DNA from: Isoetes taiwanensis
Taxonomy: Eukaryota > Streptophyta > Lycopodiopsida > Isoetales > Isoetaceae
Direction: 5' to 3'
DNA: 64,000 nt
Assembly (NCBI GenBank): GCA_021234155.1
Contig: JAJEKV010000071.1
Coordinates: 1,871,138-1,935,137 of the forward strand
Shown piece by piece: positions 29,589-42,105 of the stretch. The notes below the pieces were generated by a model. It saw only the letters and a list, made by a program, of their open reading frames with translations, was not told where the DNA came from and ran no database searches. A program made the position numbers and the translations under genes. Positions within the stretch are counted from its first letter, which is position 1. Each line of letters begins with the position of its first letter.

Positions 29589-32486
29589 CCGGCTTGAACT
29601 AGTTAAACCTAGCACAAACATCAGCATTGGTCAATCCCTCCGCTGTCTTATCTGGCCATACAAGGACTTTTCAATCCAGGATGGTACCATAAATCCAGGG
29701 AAAACAGTTAACTACTAGTAATCTTCATAATACAATCACAAAGACTTGAAGTCCAAATATCATAAACACCCAAATGGACAACATTTCTCAAGCTCAATAA
29801 ATACCTTAGCTCAATAAATACCTTAGGACAGTAAACCATTGATGTATAAGAAAACATAGTTACATAAGTGTAACTAGTACACTATGCCGTGCCATATAAG
29901 ATCCCTGTTTTCTCATGTATGAGTAAGATAGTTTTGGACAGCCAACATTCTATATCAAGGCTAAACTTTTCAGCCATCGGGCAATCCTAGGAAAGAGTAT
30001 CAGTTCACAAAATATTTATAACAACCATATAGAGTACCAATTTGATGTAATCATTTAAACTGCATCAGATGTGCCAAGCTCCAGTCCCCATTTGCATGTC
30101 AACTCCTAAGAACTCCTAATACACTGGACAAAAGGAAAACATTAAGAGGAGAAGCCCGTACCTGCAGCCAATCAATACATCATTAGCCTGATAAGGGTAA
30201 AGATGCAAGGGCCAAAAGGTACCTTAGGCTTCTCGGTTATTAACCGGTCACCTAATGTAGTCCTTTTGCCCAAAGATCAAAAATATCTTAGAATCTATTG
30301 ACATAAATCTTGACAAATAAGAGAACATAACCAATATATTGGAAACAAAAATAGCAAATTACCGAGTGGTTCAGAGGCAGATTCTGCCATAAGCTAAATA
30401 TAAGCAATTAACAGGAAAAGAGGCATTTAACAGTAATTAGCACAGAAGCATCAAAGTGTTGCTAGCAATTTTTTTTAGCAAGTGCATGCATAAGCAAATC
30501 CAGTACAAGCATACCCATTATGTCATACCTGAATATATGGAAATGCATTGCATTACCTGGTTATTTGTAGAATTAGACCCATAGTCTTCTTCTTGCATTT
30601 GAGTAATATAAACAGGAGCAGCTAGCATTGTCTAAAAGTCCAGCATGATGTATGCCATTTGACAACGGTAAGACACAGCCATCAATAGCTCCACATTTTC
30701 CTGAGGTAAGCTCCATAATTTGAGGCAAAGAATCCATATGCAAATGGATACACACGCTCTATTTTTCAACAAACAAAGAAATCCAAAAACCAGATGTGGA
30801 TCTATATCTGAAAAAGATGAATCGAACTTCGCCAGAGCTCGCCTATAGCATGCTGTTCAACATAAAGTAGGACCTAATCAGTATGAAGATTAACTGAAAA
30901 GCTTCAGCTTGTAGCATGCCGTTCCAGCCAAGAAAGAGGCCGGATTTGCAAAGTATGAAAAAGCTCCCAAAATCCGAATCAAATCAGTATGAAGATTAAC
31001 TCAGAAGCATCTGCTTATAGCATGTCGTTCCAGCCAAGAAAGATGCCGGATTTGCAGAACATGAACTCTAAAGCTTCAAATTTTGTAGCATGCCGTTCCA
31101 GCCAAGAAAGAGGCCAGATTTGCAAAGTATGAAAACGCCCCTTAAGAAAAATATTCAAGGCATAATCCGAACCTAATCAATATGAAGATTAACTTAGAAG
31201 ATTCAGCTTGTAACATGCCGTTCCAGCCAAGAACGAGGCCGGATTTGCAAAATACGAAAAATCCCTTTATGAAAAATATTCAAGGCAAAATTCGGAATCA
31301 AATATGCTCTGCAAGAGACCACATAAAGCTGGTGGAATATTCCCTTAGCCTCCCATCATAATTATGAAGGCCACTTAGGTATAACCATAATGCTCAGTTA
31401 TGTAAATGAATGCCTACGAAATTAGCTATACATATTGCCATGGAAGTATTCCTCTAAAAAAAACGCCATGGTTTCTCTATGCATATATTATGCCCATATC
31501 AGGACAATGGATTTGCCACATAAGAAAATTGATGCCTATGTCGGTCTGGATTACTATTAAGCCATGTGAGTGTACACATTAAGGACTAAATCTAGATACT
31601 CAAGTTATCCTTATAGCAATTGCACAAGAATTTCCAAGTCCACCGCCGGGGGAGGGATAGTCAACACAAAGGTTTACTCCCTCACGGGTGCTATTCAGTT
31701 ACATTCATGTAATATCAGTAAGAGAAGCTAACAAGTAGCATGCATATATAAAAAAAACCCTACCTCCTACCATAAGGAGTGGCCAAGATTCTTCCTGCAA
31801 CACAGTTTTCATAGGGATGACAGACCCCTACAACTGCAGGAATCATGCCTCACCTCATGAAAACTGTTTGCCAATGCTTGAAGATAGTACAAAAACAAAA
31901 AATATGTGATCACAGAGCTTAAGGAACCTCCGTTTCCTTTTAGCAATAGAAACTTAGAATGAAAGTAACACTACCTCAAATTGAAAAGTAGTTGTTGCGA
32001 ACTTGCATTAGCACCTGGAATCAAACCGAATTCCAGCAAACAGACGTATCATCAGACGGCATGAACATAAGCCATGTGGCTACGTAGGAACTTCATTGTT
32101 CCAAAGCTCATCCATATTTTAAATAGCAAGCCAAGTGGCAATGGAGGACAACAGTCCATGTATGTGTTTTCAGTCAAATGGCACACTGTGCCAGATGGCA
32201 AACAATGACATCTGGGTCTTTCAATTTTGCATCTTGTCAAAGCCTCACTCCACGAAGTTCGAGTTCCATTGGAATCACTATTTTGAACTCAAACTCTTCT
32301 TGATTCTCATATTCTGCCATTAATCATGCATCAAAAATATATGGAATTTAAAAAAATTCAATGCAAGTGCAAAGATATATCCGAAGAAACCTAAGCATTA
32401 ATATATAATCGAAAGGATAAGAAACCTTAACCAAGGAAATATGGCAGCACTGATAAGACCAATGCACAGAAGTGTCATAAAAAAAA
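29589..32486. repeat. Tandem 2.9-kb unit, copy 2
   Basis: Full-length copy with small clustered differences from copy 1 (for example near 30370, 30800 and 31640) and a 15-17-bp loss near 31310. Both borders lie in A-runs of 8. Confidence 0.95.
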
Positions 32487-34690
32487 CCCGCTTGAACTAG
32501 TTAAACCTAGCACAAACATCAGCATTGGTCAATCCCTCTGCTGTCTTATCTGGCCATACAAGGACTTTTCAATCCAGGATGGTACCATAAATCCAGGGAA
32601 AACAGTTAACTACTAGTAATCTTCATAATACAATCACAAAGACTTGAAGTCCAAATATCATAAACACCCAAATGGACAACATTTCTCAAGCTCAATAAGT
32701 ACCTTAGCTCAATAAATACCTTAGGACAGTAAACCATTGATGTATAAGAAAACATAGTTACATAAGTGTAACTAGTACACTATGTCGTGCCATATAAGAT
32801 CCCTGTTTTCTCATGTATGAGTAAGATAGTTTTGGACAGCCAACATTCTATATCAAGGCTAAACTTTTCAGCCATCATGGCAATCCTAGGAAAGAGTATC
32901 AGTTCACAAAACATTTATAACAACCATATAGAGTACCAATTTGATGTAATCATTTAAACTGCATCAGATGTGCCAAGCTCCAGTCCCCATTTGCATGTCA
33001 ACTCCTAAGAACTCCTAATACACTGGACAAAAGGAAAACATTAAGAGGAGAAGCCCGTACCTGCAGCCAATCAATACATCATTAGCCTGATAAGGGTAAA
33101 GATGCAAGGGCCAAAAGGTACCTTAGGCTTCTCGGTTATTAACCGGTCACCTAATGTAGTCCTTTTGCCCAAAGATCAAAAATATCTTAGAATCTATTGA
33201 CATAAATCTTGACAAATAAGAGAACATAACCAATATATTGGAAACAAAAATAGCAAATTACCGAGTGGTTCAGAGGCAGATTCTGCCATAAGCTAAATAT
33301 AAGCAATTAACAGGAAAAGAGGCATTTAACAGTAATTAGCATAGAAGCATCAAAGTGCTGCTAGCAATTTTTTTTAGCAAGTGCATGCATAAGCAAATCC
33401 AGTACAAGCATACCCATTATGTCATACCTGAATATATGGAAATGCATTGCATTACCTGGTTATTTGTAGAATTAGACCCATAGTCTTCTTCTTGCATTTG
33501 AGTAATATAAGCAGAGCAGCTAGCATTGTCTAAAAGTCCAAAGATGATGTATGCCATTTGACAACCAGAAGACACACGACCATCAATAGCTCCACATTTT
33601 CCTGAGGTAAGCTCCATAATTTGAGGCAAAGAATCCATATGCAAATGGATACACACTTGCTCTATTTTTCAACAAACAAAGAAATCCAAAAACCAGATGT
33701 GGATCTATATCTGAAAAGATGAACTGAACTCAGCAGAGCCTGCCTATAGCATGCTGTTCAACATAAAGTAGGACCTAATCAGTATGAAGATTAAGCGAAA
33801 AGCTTCACGACTTGTAGCATGCCGCTCCAGCCAAGAAAGAGGCCGGATTTGCAAAGTATGAAAAAGCTCCCAAAATCCGAATCAAATCAGTATGAAGATT
33901 AACTCAGAAGCATCTGCTTATAGCATGTCGTTCCAGCCAAGAAAGATGCCGGATTTGCAGAACATGAACTCTAAAGCTTCAGCTTGTAGCATGCCGTTCC
34001 AGCCAAGAAAGAGGCCAGATTTGCAAAGTATGAAAACGCCCCTTAAGAAAAATATTCAAGGCATAATCCGAACCTAATCAATATGAAGATTAACTTAGAA
34101 GATTCAGCTTGTAACATGCCGTTCCAGCCAAGAACGAGGCCGGATTTGCAAAATACGAAAAATCCCTTTATGAAAAATATTCAAGGCAAAATTCGGAATC
34201 AAATATGCTCTGCAAGATATTCTTGGGAAGAGACCACATAAAGCTGATGGAATATTCCCTTAGCCTCCCATCATAATTATGAAGGCCACTTAGGTATAAC
34301 CATAATGCTCAGTTATGTAAATGAATGCCTACGAAATTAGCTATACATATTGCCATGGAAGTATTCCTCTAAAAAAAACGCCATGGTTTCTCTATGCATA
34401 TATTATGCCCATATCAGGACAATGGATTTGCCACATAAGCAAATTGATGCCTATGTCGGTCTGGATTACTATTAAGCCATGTGAGTGTACACATTAAGGA
34501 CTAAATCTAGATACTCAAGTTATCCTTATAGCAATTGCACAAAAATTTCCAAGTCCACCTGCCCAGGAGGGATAGTCAACACAAAGGTTTACTCCCTCAC
34601 GGGTGCTATTCAGTTACATTCATGTAATATCAGTAAGAGAAGCTAACAAGTAGCATGCATATATAAAAAAAAAAAAAAAAAAAAAAAAAA
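32487..34690. repeat. Tandem 2.9-kb unit, truncated copy 3
   Basis: Matches the first 2.18 kb of the unit and stops at GCATGCATATAT followed by a 26-base A-run (34665-34690). In copies 1 and 2 the same place has a TATAAAAAAAA word followed by the remaining 0.7 kb. Truncation therefore occurred at an internal A-run. Confidence 0.92.
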
Positions 34691-35450
34691 CAATTCACAC
34701 CATGTTTTGCAACTCTCTCATCCAATATCAAGCTAGAAAAAAGTTTAGGGACCAGCTTATGCATCTACAACATCAATTATAAAATTAAGGGATTTCTTAA
34801 AGCTTCTCAGCATATTGTCTACACAAAATCAGATTGAATGTATCAAAGGTAAAAGATCTTCTAGCCTACCATTTTTCATTTTGTGCATGAGAATTTACGC
34901 CACTTATTATGAACCTTAGGTTAGCCAATAATCAAAGAATTAAACATCTAGTAAACCAACACTAAAACATTAAACATTCTCAAAACCAAGCCTTTACCCA
35001 AAGCTCTACACCCAACCAAACTACTGATCTACCAATATCAAGCTGAAATATAAAAACAACAAGACTTATCTGACAATCAATTACCTCTTGTACCTCCTTT
35101 ATCGACCTAGCAATTCTCAATATGATACACCAAAAACCAGGTCCGAGAATACTAACAGGATATTAAAAAGCAACAGCAGAAGCCCTAGAAAAAAGTAATA
35201 GCTTTCTAGGAATCAAATTGAAGACGGAATGAGTAGAGTAGTCTTTCTTGACCCCCTATCACTCTTCCGGCCATAACTTTGTTATTCGGAGAAGTTACAA
35301 AAAGTGCAGCCCCAATTCGGAAACTAGACTCGAATACGATTCTAACGAAGTAAATTTCACCTAAATCGGACCTGTAATTGCAGAGATATCGCAAATTGAA
35401 TTTTAGGCTGTATTTATACAACCCTCTGCGACTTCAACCTTTTTTCACCT
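34691..35450. other. No recognisable gene
   Basis: AT-rich to about 35200. The stretch 35206-35420 resembles noncoding sequence of plant retroelements (a short open frame exists on the reverse strand but has no motif). Confidence 0.4.
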
Positions 35451-35499
35451 GCCTTTGCCTTTGCCTTTGCCTTTGCCTTTGCCTTTGCCTTTGCCTTTT
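35451..35499 (+). repeat. (GCCTTT)n microsatellite
   Basis: About eight GCCTTT/TTGCCT hexamers, 150 bp before the RPA-like gene. Confidence 0.9.
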
Positions 35500-35650
35500 G
35501 TTCCAACCATGACATATAACAACTCTATAAAAATGGTGCAGGAGCAAGCCTTCCAACAATTAACAACTAAAACCCCATTGCTTGTTCTCGTTAACCTCCA
35601 TTGCTTGTCGTCATTCATTTCGCACCCCATTAACCTACCTCACACTGCAA

Positions 35651-36786
35651 ATGGCATCACCTACTGGCATCAAACGCACAGCAAGCGAAGAATCTATGCA
35701 CATGCCCAATTCAAAGTCAACAAAAACGATCCAAAAATCAACTTATTTGTTCGCTGCTCCTGGAAACGAGATACATGTCCTCGTTCTAATCCAATACGGA
35801 AACTTGCTACGACCAACATCCAACAGTTATAAGGCATTAAATGTGGATGTCGTGGACGAACAAGCAATGCACACAATCACAGTAACTGCTGACGACGAAC
35901 GCGGCGTGGAATTACAAACCGTGTTGACACCAGGTTCTTGGGTCTCCATACGTAATTTTGGTGTAAGGAAGAGAAACCCATTGTACGAGTACGGAGATTG
36001 TGTGAACACCATAAAGATTCAAAGGAACACTGAAGTGGCACCCATTGAAGGGCCTGGAGTGCTGCTCTCCTTATTGCCCACAGACAATGCAAACATACAG
36101 TCACTGTTAAACGCAACCCATGACCAACCCATACACGTCAACCTGCTAGTTGCTATTGTCGGAGTCAAAGAACATACGATGTTCCCTTGTTTGCTAATCG
36201 CAGATGGATGCGACAAAAAGGATGTCGCAGAATTAAAGTTCTGGTCTGAATAAGCATATGTGTTTGACAAGCTCAAAGACTTGTTTCTTTTAGGACGTAA
36301 ACCCATTATCTTATTCAAGACCCTAAAGGCAAGTACGTTCCGTGGTCAGACTAGCTTAACATCTACAGAAGCTACAATGGCATTCAAGATTGTCGAGGAC
36401 GCATTGTCAAGTTGGTTTCCGGATGAATTATGGTTCCCAGATGATGACATAGTAGCAAAACTCACAAATGAAGTCTTTACAGCACACGTTCTACAAAATA
36501 CCAATGTATATCTTCTACTACTAAAACTAAGCCAAAATTGTCTTCTCTTTTTACCTTCTTTCATAAGCTCTCCACTAATCAAACATCCTTGCTTGTACAG
36601 ATCACAGGCACATTAAGATTGAATACAACTGGCAAAAACAAGGTTGTCAAAACATGCAATTCTTGCAACAAGGTAGTGCCGGACAGTCTCTGCAACACGT
36701 GCAGAAACGACGACATCACAGAAGAGTTAACAATGTTCGGCGACATCGACACTGGATCCAACACGCGCTACATGTCACAATGGTAG
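35651..36786 (+). pseudogene. RPA70-like single-strand DNA-binding protein (one in-frame stop)
   Basis: The chosen ATG at 35651 gives MASPTGIKRTASEESM. Exon 1 (35651-36505) shows an OB-fold-like stretch (HTITVTADDERGVELQTVL, PGSWVSIRNFGVRKRNPLY) and a TAA at 36251-36253; the same frame continues open after it (FDKLKDLFLLGRKPIILF, LTNEVFTAHVLQNTN). A 95-bp intron (GT at 36506, TGTACAG ending 36600) leads in phase to exon 2: ITGTLRLNTTGKNK, then TCNSCNKVVPDSLCNTC, a C-x2-C-x8-C-x2-C zinc ribbon as in the DBD-C domain of RPA large subunits, ending at TAG 36784-36786. RPA-like genes are often carried by plant Helitrons, and a Helentron lies 9 kb to the left on the other strand, but linkage to it is unproven. 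The single stop makes it a pseudogene unless it is a sequence error. Confidence 0.6.
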
Positions 36787-37525
36787 GAGCATTGCTTGAT
36801 AAATTTCTCGATTATCCATTCGGAGGCACATTAGCTACAATGAAAGCAGATCCTCGATCATTCCGCCAAAGCATACTGAAGAGCCAGAGTAAATGCACAT
36901 TTCAGCTCAACCACCGACTCCAAATTATTGCCTTCAATAGGATCTAGGCTCAAACATGATCCATAACTATAGAACAACAAAAGACATCCGTTCATATTTT
37001 TAACAACTTTACTTTGCTTGTAACTTCCATGTATTCCATGCTATTAAATTCTTAGCAACCTTCTTCAATTTAAAGTATTGAATTCTTCCTTCATGTCCTA
37101 AACAAAATTCACATGCAAAACAATTTATAAATCTTAACATCTTTTGCACACAACCCCCTGTCTCTTCTTCCTCTATTTCGATTGTCCATAAATTGTTTCC
37201 TATGTTATCAACTATCAAGTACTCCAATGTATATCATCCTATTAATAAAGTCATGGTTTCAAGTACTCTATTGTCTAAAAGTACCCATTTCAATAAAATG
37301 TCAAAACATAACTTTCAACTACGATTTAAGCCCAACTACGATTTAAGCCACTTCACAAAACATGTACATCCATTCTCTCCTTTATTACACTTCTCCTTAT
37401 GCCTCTGCCATCCTAGTTCCGTACTAAAAACCAAACACCAATACCTTGCACTCAAACCCCAAAGTCCATATGTCTCTAAATCATTTTTGTAAATGCCAAG
37501 CGTATTGAGAAACTAGATGGTGTGA
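36787..37525. other. Noncoding sequence with a dispersed repeat
   Basis: Nothing coding. The stretch 37257-37352 is related to 40371-40453. Confidence 0.5.
37257..37352 (+). repeat. Dispersed repeat, copy 1
   Basis: TTTCAAGTACTCTATTGTCT.. and ..ACGATTTAAGCC match 40371-40453 with scattered changes (roughly 80% by eye). The second copy is directly beside the foldback element. Confidence 0.7.
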
Positions 37526-37985
37526 ATGGCAGTAAAAAACTCAAGAGTTGCATTAGGATTTTGCAAATGGGCAGAGAAACAAAGGGGTCATACGCATAAT
37601 GTAGATGTACATAATCGTCCTCTTGTTATATTGATATCAGGATCTTTGTATGAGGATGTACATAATATTTACAGGAAAATTTTGGTGTCTGGTTGTTCTC
37701 CAAATTGCTATATTGTACGAATTTTGCTGAGATGCCTTTGTAAAGAAGGTAAAGTGAATGAGGCGTATCACTTCCTCTGTAGTTGGTTACAACATTTTAA
37801 TTGATGGACTTTGTAAATTTGGGAACGTTGAAGAAGCTAAAAAGTTGCTCTTAAAAATGGCTGAGGCACAAAAGCTGTTAGCTTTAGGAGCTCGTGTTCC
37901 CAGCGTTGAGTTCCAAATGAGTTTCTGCAATACTTCTTCCATGCCGAGCACCAAAGATTTCTTCAGACCAAATTCCAATATGTAG
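37526..37985 (+). pseudogene. PPR protein fragment
   Basis: Two forward frames joined by an indel near 37770. The first reads VALGFCKWAEKQRGHTHN, then NIYRKILVSGCSPNCYIVRI and LRCLCKEGKVNEAYHFL; the second reads VGYNILIDGLCKFGNVEEAKKLLLKM. These are typical P-class pentatricopeptide motifs, about two to three repeats. Such proteins bind organelle RNA, but the fragment has no transit peptide region and too few repeats to function. Confidence 0.85.
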
Positions 37986-39912
37986 CATTATAACAGGGGG
38001 TTTTTTTTGTGTTTTTGTACGCTTTTTGGCATGGTTTTCCTATGATTTCGGTGCTGTATTCATTGGGCCATACTAAATAGTATTTCTAGAGTGCAGCTTT
38101 TCTGGAGCGTTGATGTGGATTAGCTTTAACAATCTAACGGTTCTTATGCCGAGCTCCTTATTCATATGCATGAACCCAGCAAAGCTCTGTTCTCTCACAA
38201 GCTCTTGTGGTGGTTTTATCCGTCGTGCCGTCGCGCCGATCCGTCTGCCTCTATCCTCATCCAACAGTTGTGGTATGGAAGTTTGTGCTTTTACATATTC
38301 ATGACAGACAATCTTCCATGACAGAGATTGGAACAATGCATGATACGGTGTTATTGTGTTTTTGCTGTTTTTTGCTTTTTATGCTACATATTGCATTCAT
38401 CTTTTTTAAACATTCCGCAGAAAGTGTTGTGTTATTTGGTTTTGGTTCACAAGATTGAAACGTGCAGGGAGATTTCTAGCATGGTGAAGTGGAGATGGAA
38501 AAAGATCAGGCTAAAACAACCACAACTACCCCTCGCTTAGCATCCGCATTGCCTTAGTGCGTAACTAAAGCCCAGACCGCATGCCAAACCCAAAACTGTT
38601 GTAATCGTATTCATCTTTTTTAAACATTTCTCAGAAAGTGTTGTGTTATTTGGTCTTGGTTCACATGATTCAAACGTGCAGGGAGATTTCTAAAATGGTA
38701 AAGTGGAGATGGAAAAAGATCTGGCTAAAACATCCACAACTCCCCCTCTGCTTACCATTTGTGCCTTAGTACGGATCTGCAGCCCAGAATCTGCATGCCA
38801 GACCCAATCTTGTTGCACAGTTCAATCCGGGAGAGCGAAAGTCTGCATGGCAGAGCCAAAACCGGGACCTTGCATTATTTTCTTGAATCCAAACCCTGCA
38901 TAAACCTCGCATGGCGGCGTGAATCGAAGGCTGCAATCCACCGTGGTTACTCTTGAAACCGAGACTCGCACGCGATTCAACCGTGTTACTCTTGAAACCG
39001 AGACTCCCCGCACGATTCATCATGCCGTAACCGAAACCCTAACAAATGTAAACTTGATGATACCTGGCGGCAAACGCGAATCGCAATCCATGGCATGGCC
39101 AGAAAACCTCCTTGCTAGCAAAATCCGGAAGCTTGGGTGGGTATTCATGCTGAATCGATGGCTTGGAAGTCTGGTCCGGAACCGCAGTTGAAGCCCGTTT
39201 CTGTAGATGAACGTTAACAAAAAGCCAATAGTTTGAAACGAAATAATATAATTAGGATAAGAAATATTGGTAACCATTAGCAATTGTTAAAGTTAAGAAC
39301 TAAGTTAGTAGGGCTAGGGAAAGGTAAGAGTTGCCGCCACTGACCTCTGCATTGACCTTTTGTGCATGCTGACCATTGCTTAGGTTAATATCCAATTACA
39401 ATTACAAGCTTGTGTTATTCTTATTATAATGCTATATAAAACTTTTAACCTTGTGTTGTTTTTTTTAATGGTCGCAGCTGACTATTACAATGAGGCTAAT
39501 GGCACTAAAAGCAGGACGAGGCTCAACCTCAACATCAATTAATGGGAGTTATACAAGCGTAAGGCATCACGCATCTGAGATAAACCAAGACTATTTGATA
39601 GGCAAATCAACCAAGATTTGTATCGTATCTTAAGCCACTATCCACTTTAAGTGCTCCAAAACTATTATAATACATTGGCTATTTTCAATAACTCAATAAA
39701 TTTCTAAATAAAATGCTTTTATAGCATATATAATTATATTACATTATGCTTTGATATTATAGTTAGTCATGTTTCATTTTACTATATTTTTTTTTCTTAA
39801 TCTTTGCATATTACATAACACATATTGCTACATGTTTTAGATGTCTTTTATATTCTCACGTCCGTTTTTTTTTTTATGGCCCGAAGGGCCAAAAATTTTT
39901 TTTAGTATAATA
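37986..39912. other. Noncoding, with one tandem duplication
   Basis: No gene recognised. Contains a direct duplication of about 214 bp (38395-38822) and a 3' part rich in T-runs. GGCCCGAAGGGCC near 39877 is a perfect palindrome-like word. Confidence 0.5.
38395..38822 (+). repeat. 214-bp direct tandem duplication
   Basis: ATTCATCTTTTTTAAACATT starts both copies at 38395 and 38609. The copies share the phrases AGAAAGTGTTGTGTTATTTG and GTGGAGATGGAAAAAGATC with about 85% identity by eye. Confidence 0.85.
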
Positions 39913-40357
39913 ACCAACACATAACTACCATTGACATTAATTAATATAACCATTGAATCCAACACAATTAAATTAAAATCCCCCTTAAACCCCCTTTGGT
40001 TTGGGTGCATATTCACACGGGGGGTGACGTAGGGCAGCGAGAGCCCTCATAATTGTATTTTGCACGTACGAAATCAACACCATATAGTATTCCGGTTGAA
40101 ATCTTATAGTATTTTGCAAATCTTGTTATACAGTATAGCAAATCTTGTACTTGCATACCCCACAAATGAGGAACTTTACGTATGGTGTAGATTAAGGAAT
40201 AAGGGGCGAATATGCCAATCCGACAGCTCTCGATGCCCGGAGTCACCCCCCGTGTGAATATGCACCCAAACCAAAGGGGGTTTAAGGGGGATTTTAATTT
40301 AATTGTGTTGGATTCAATGGTTATATTAATTAATGTCAATGGTAGTTATGTGTTGGT
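39913..40357. mobile_element. Foldback element with perfect 116-bp inverted arms
   Basis: The arm 39913-40028 (starts ACCAACACATAACTACC, ends CACACGGGGGGTGAC) is the exact reverse complement of 40242-40357 over 116 bp. The 213-bp centre continues as an imperfect inverted repeat (GGGCAGCGAGAGC against GGGCATCGAGAGC). There is no coding capacity. It looks like a young foldback or MITE-type element. No clear target duplication was found; the right border shows a short direct repeat (AGTTATGTGTTGGT twice). Confidence 0.88.
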
Positions 40358-40370
40358 AGTTATGTGTTGG

Positions 40371-40453
40371 TATCAAGTATTCTATTGTCTAGAAGTAACA
40401 ATTTGAATTGATCGTCAAAACATGACTTTGAACTATGATTTAAGCCATTTCAC
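40371..40453 (+). repeat. Dispersed repeat, copy 2
   Basis: Related to 37257-37352. It begins 14 bp after the right arm of the foldback element. Confidence 0.7.
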
Positions 40454-40540
40454 CCTCCGGCCATCGGGGGCAACCCTCCGTGCGCAGCACCTTGTTATTT
40501 TTATAGTGGATACTAGTCTTGATGGACATTTATTTTATGT

Positions 40541-41108
40541 CTATTGGAATCTAGCAGTGATCATCCAGTATTTGTCCTTATTTTTAGAAAACTTAGGTAT
40601 TTTTAGACGTTTGGTATCTTGAATTAGAGGTCCCAAAGGGATGGCCCAGATTGCTTGATCCATGGCATATCCCATGATGTGCTCTAAGCCAACGTCCCAG
40701 ATAGGCATAAGGTAGGATTTAGCCATCAAGCAGGAGTTGTGATGAAGGACATAACTGTCTTTTCATGTCCATTACCTCCTAGAGATATGATGCTAATTGC
40801 TAGTACCCCCACTAAGATTGCAACATCACATATAGCGGTTGGTTAGGTGTAACCAATCGGGCATATCATGCCCTGATAGGCCCAAATGCTGGGCAATTCT
40901 GAAGAGTGTGGCATCATCTTCAATAACCCTCAGTTGGCAACATTGATAGATCCCTCCATCTACCTGCCCCAATTTTGAGGTAATGCGCACCTGCGCAAGT
41001 GGATGCAAACATTTTGCGCTTCTCCATGGGCAAATGCGCTAACCAGTACCATTGCAGATCCATGACATGCGAGGGATGAAGTGGAACTTCCTCATAAGGA
41101 GACTCCAA
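40541..41108 (-). pseudogene. Unrecognised reverse-strand coding remnant
   Basis: Three short reverse frames are protein-like: HVMDLQWYWLAHLPMEKRKM and AHYLKIGAGRW (41108-40920), QVRITSKLGQVDGGIYQCC then RVIEDDATLFRIAQHLGLSG (41008-40826), and LMPIWDVGLEHIMGYAMDQ (40729-40541). They overlap in different frames as expected for a decayed gene. I do not recognise it. Confidence 0.25.
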
Positions 41109-41493
41109 TGGATATTTAACATCATTGTAAAAAACTATTAAAATATAGTTATGTAATTATTTACCTTTAAACTTGTCTCCTTACTTTGTATTTGGGGAGT
41201 GCACCATGGGGGTATATCATATGCGTGCAAGGGGCCTACAAAACCCCCTTGTATACACCTTTTAAAATTTGCCAATAACCCCGTTCAACCACGATTGTAC
41301 TAGAGTCACCTAAAAAAACAACCCCTAATTTAAGGCAAAAAAAGAACTCTTTTGGGCCACTCACCTAGCTATCTATCTTAAACTATGTGAATCCTCCTTG
41401 ACTTTGTCATATATGATGCTTTATTTCTTCTTAGGTTAAAATATATGGTTGCCTTCTCAAGTTTATGATTTTGGACATTTATTTTGTATAAGG

Positions 41494-41568
41494 GAAAGAT
41501 CATCTACTTGCAATTCTGGGCTGCGGAGGCATGCTTGACAGCCCAGAATTGTAAGTAGAAGGTCTTTC
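41494..41568. other. Short hairpin (27 of 30 bp paired, 15-nt loop)
   Basis: GAAAGATCATCTACTTGCAA..GGGCTG at 41494-41523 pairs with 41539-41568; three mismatches. The flanks do not extend the stem. It could be a foldback remnant or a small-RNA precursor. Confidence 0.6.
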
Positions 41569-42100
41569 ACTCAACATGAAGGCACAAATTCAGGCGAGTA
41601 AGGAAAGGAGAATTGCGAGTAAGAATTCTAGACTTGCAAGTAAAGCACAGCGGAATCGCAAGTGAAACTGCAGAACACTCACAATTGTTTTCCTTCAAAA
41701 TAGGTCTGGCATGCATAGTGTCAAAATTCGTCTTCGATAATGCAATCTATGCGTGAGCATTTAATGATGCTTATGCATCGATTAATCTATCTATCTATTT
41801 ATGATGTTTGTTATCACCCGGTCATCCCAATGGGATTGGAGTGAATTTGGGTGAGTCAGATGTTATTAGTTGGTAACAACACTTCAATCAATGGTTGAGA
41901 TTAGATCTCACCTTGCAAACTCAAGCACCCAGCGTTAAGGTACGTGAACGTATAGCATTCATAACATTCAATTAAGGTATGTGAAGATATAAGATTCATA
42001 ACATTCAGTTAAGGTACATGAAGATATAACATTCAGACTTGCATGGAACCATGTGAAGTCTAAACGTAAATTTATGACATTCATCTAGGTGATTGAGGCT

Positions 42101-42105
42101 TGCAT
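42101..42105 (+). repeat. Target-site duplication of LTR element, left copy
   Basis: TGCAT, repeated at 55332-55336. Confidence 0.85.

Noticed and set aside
36251..36253. RNA editing or recoding of the TAA in the RPA-like gene
   Set aside because: C-to-U and U-to-C editing in plants is organellar; no stem-loop or readthrough context seen. A nonsense mutation or sequence error is simpler.
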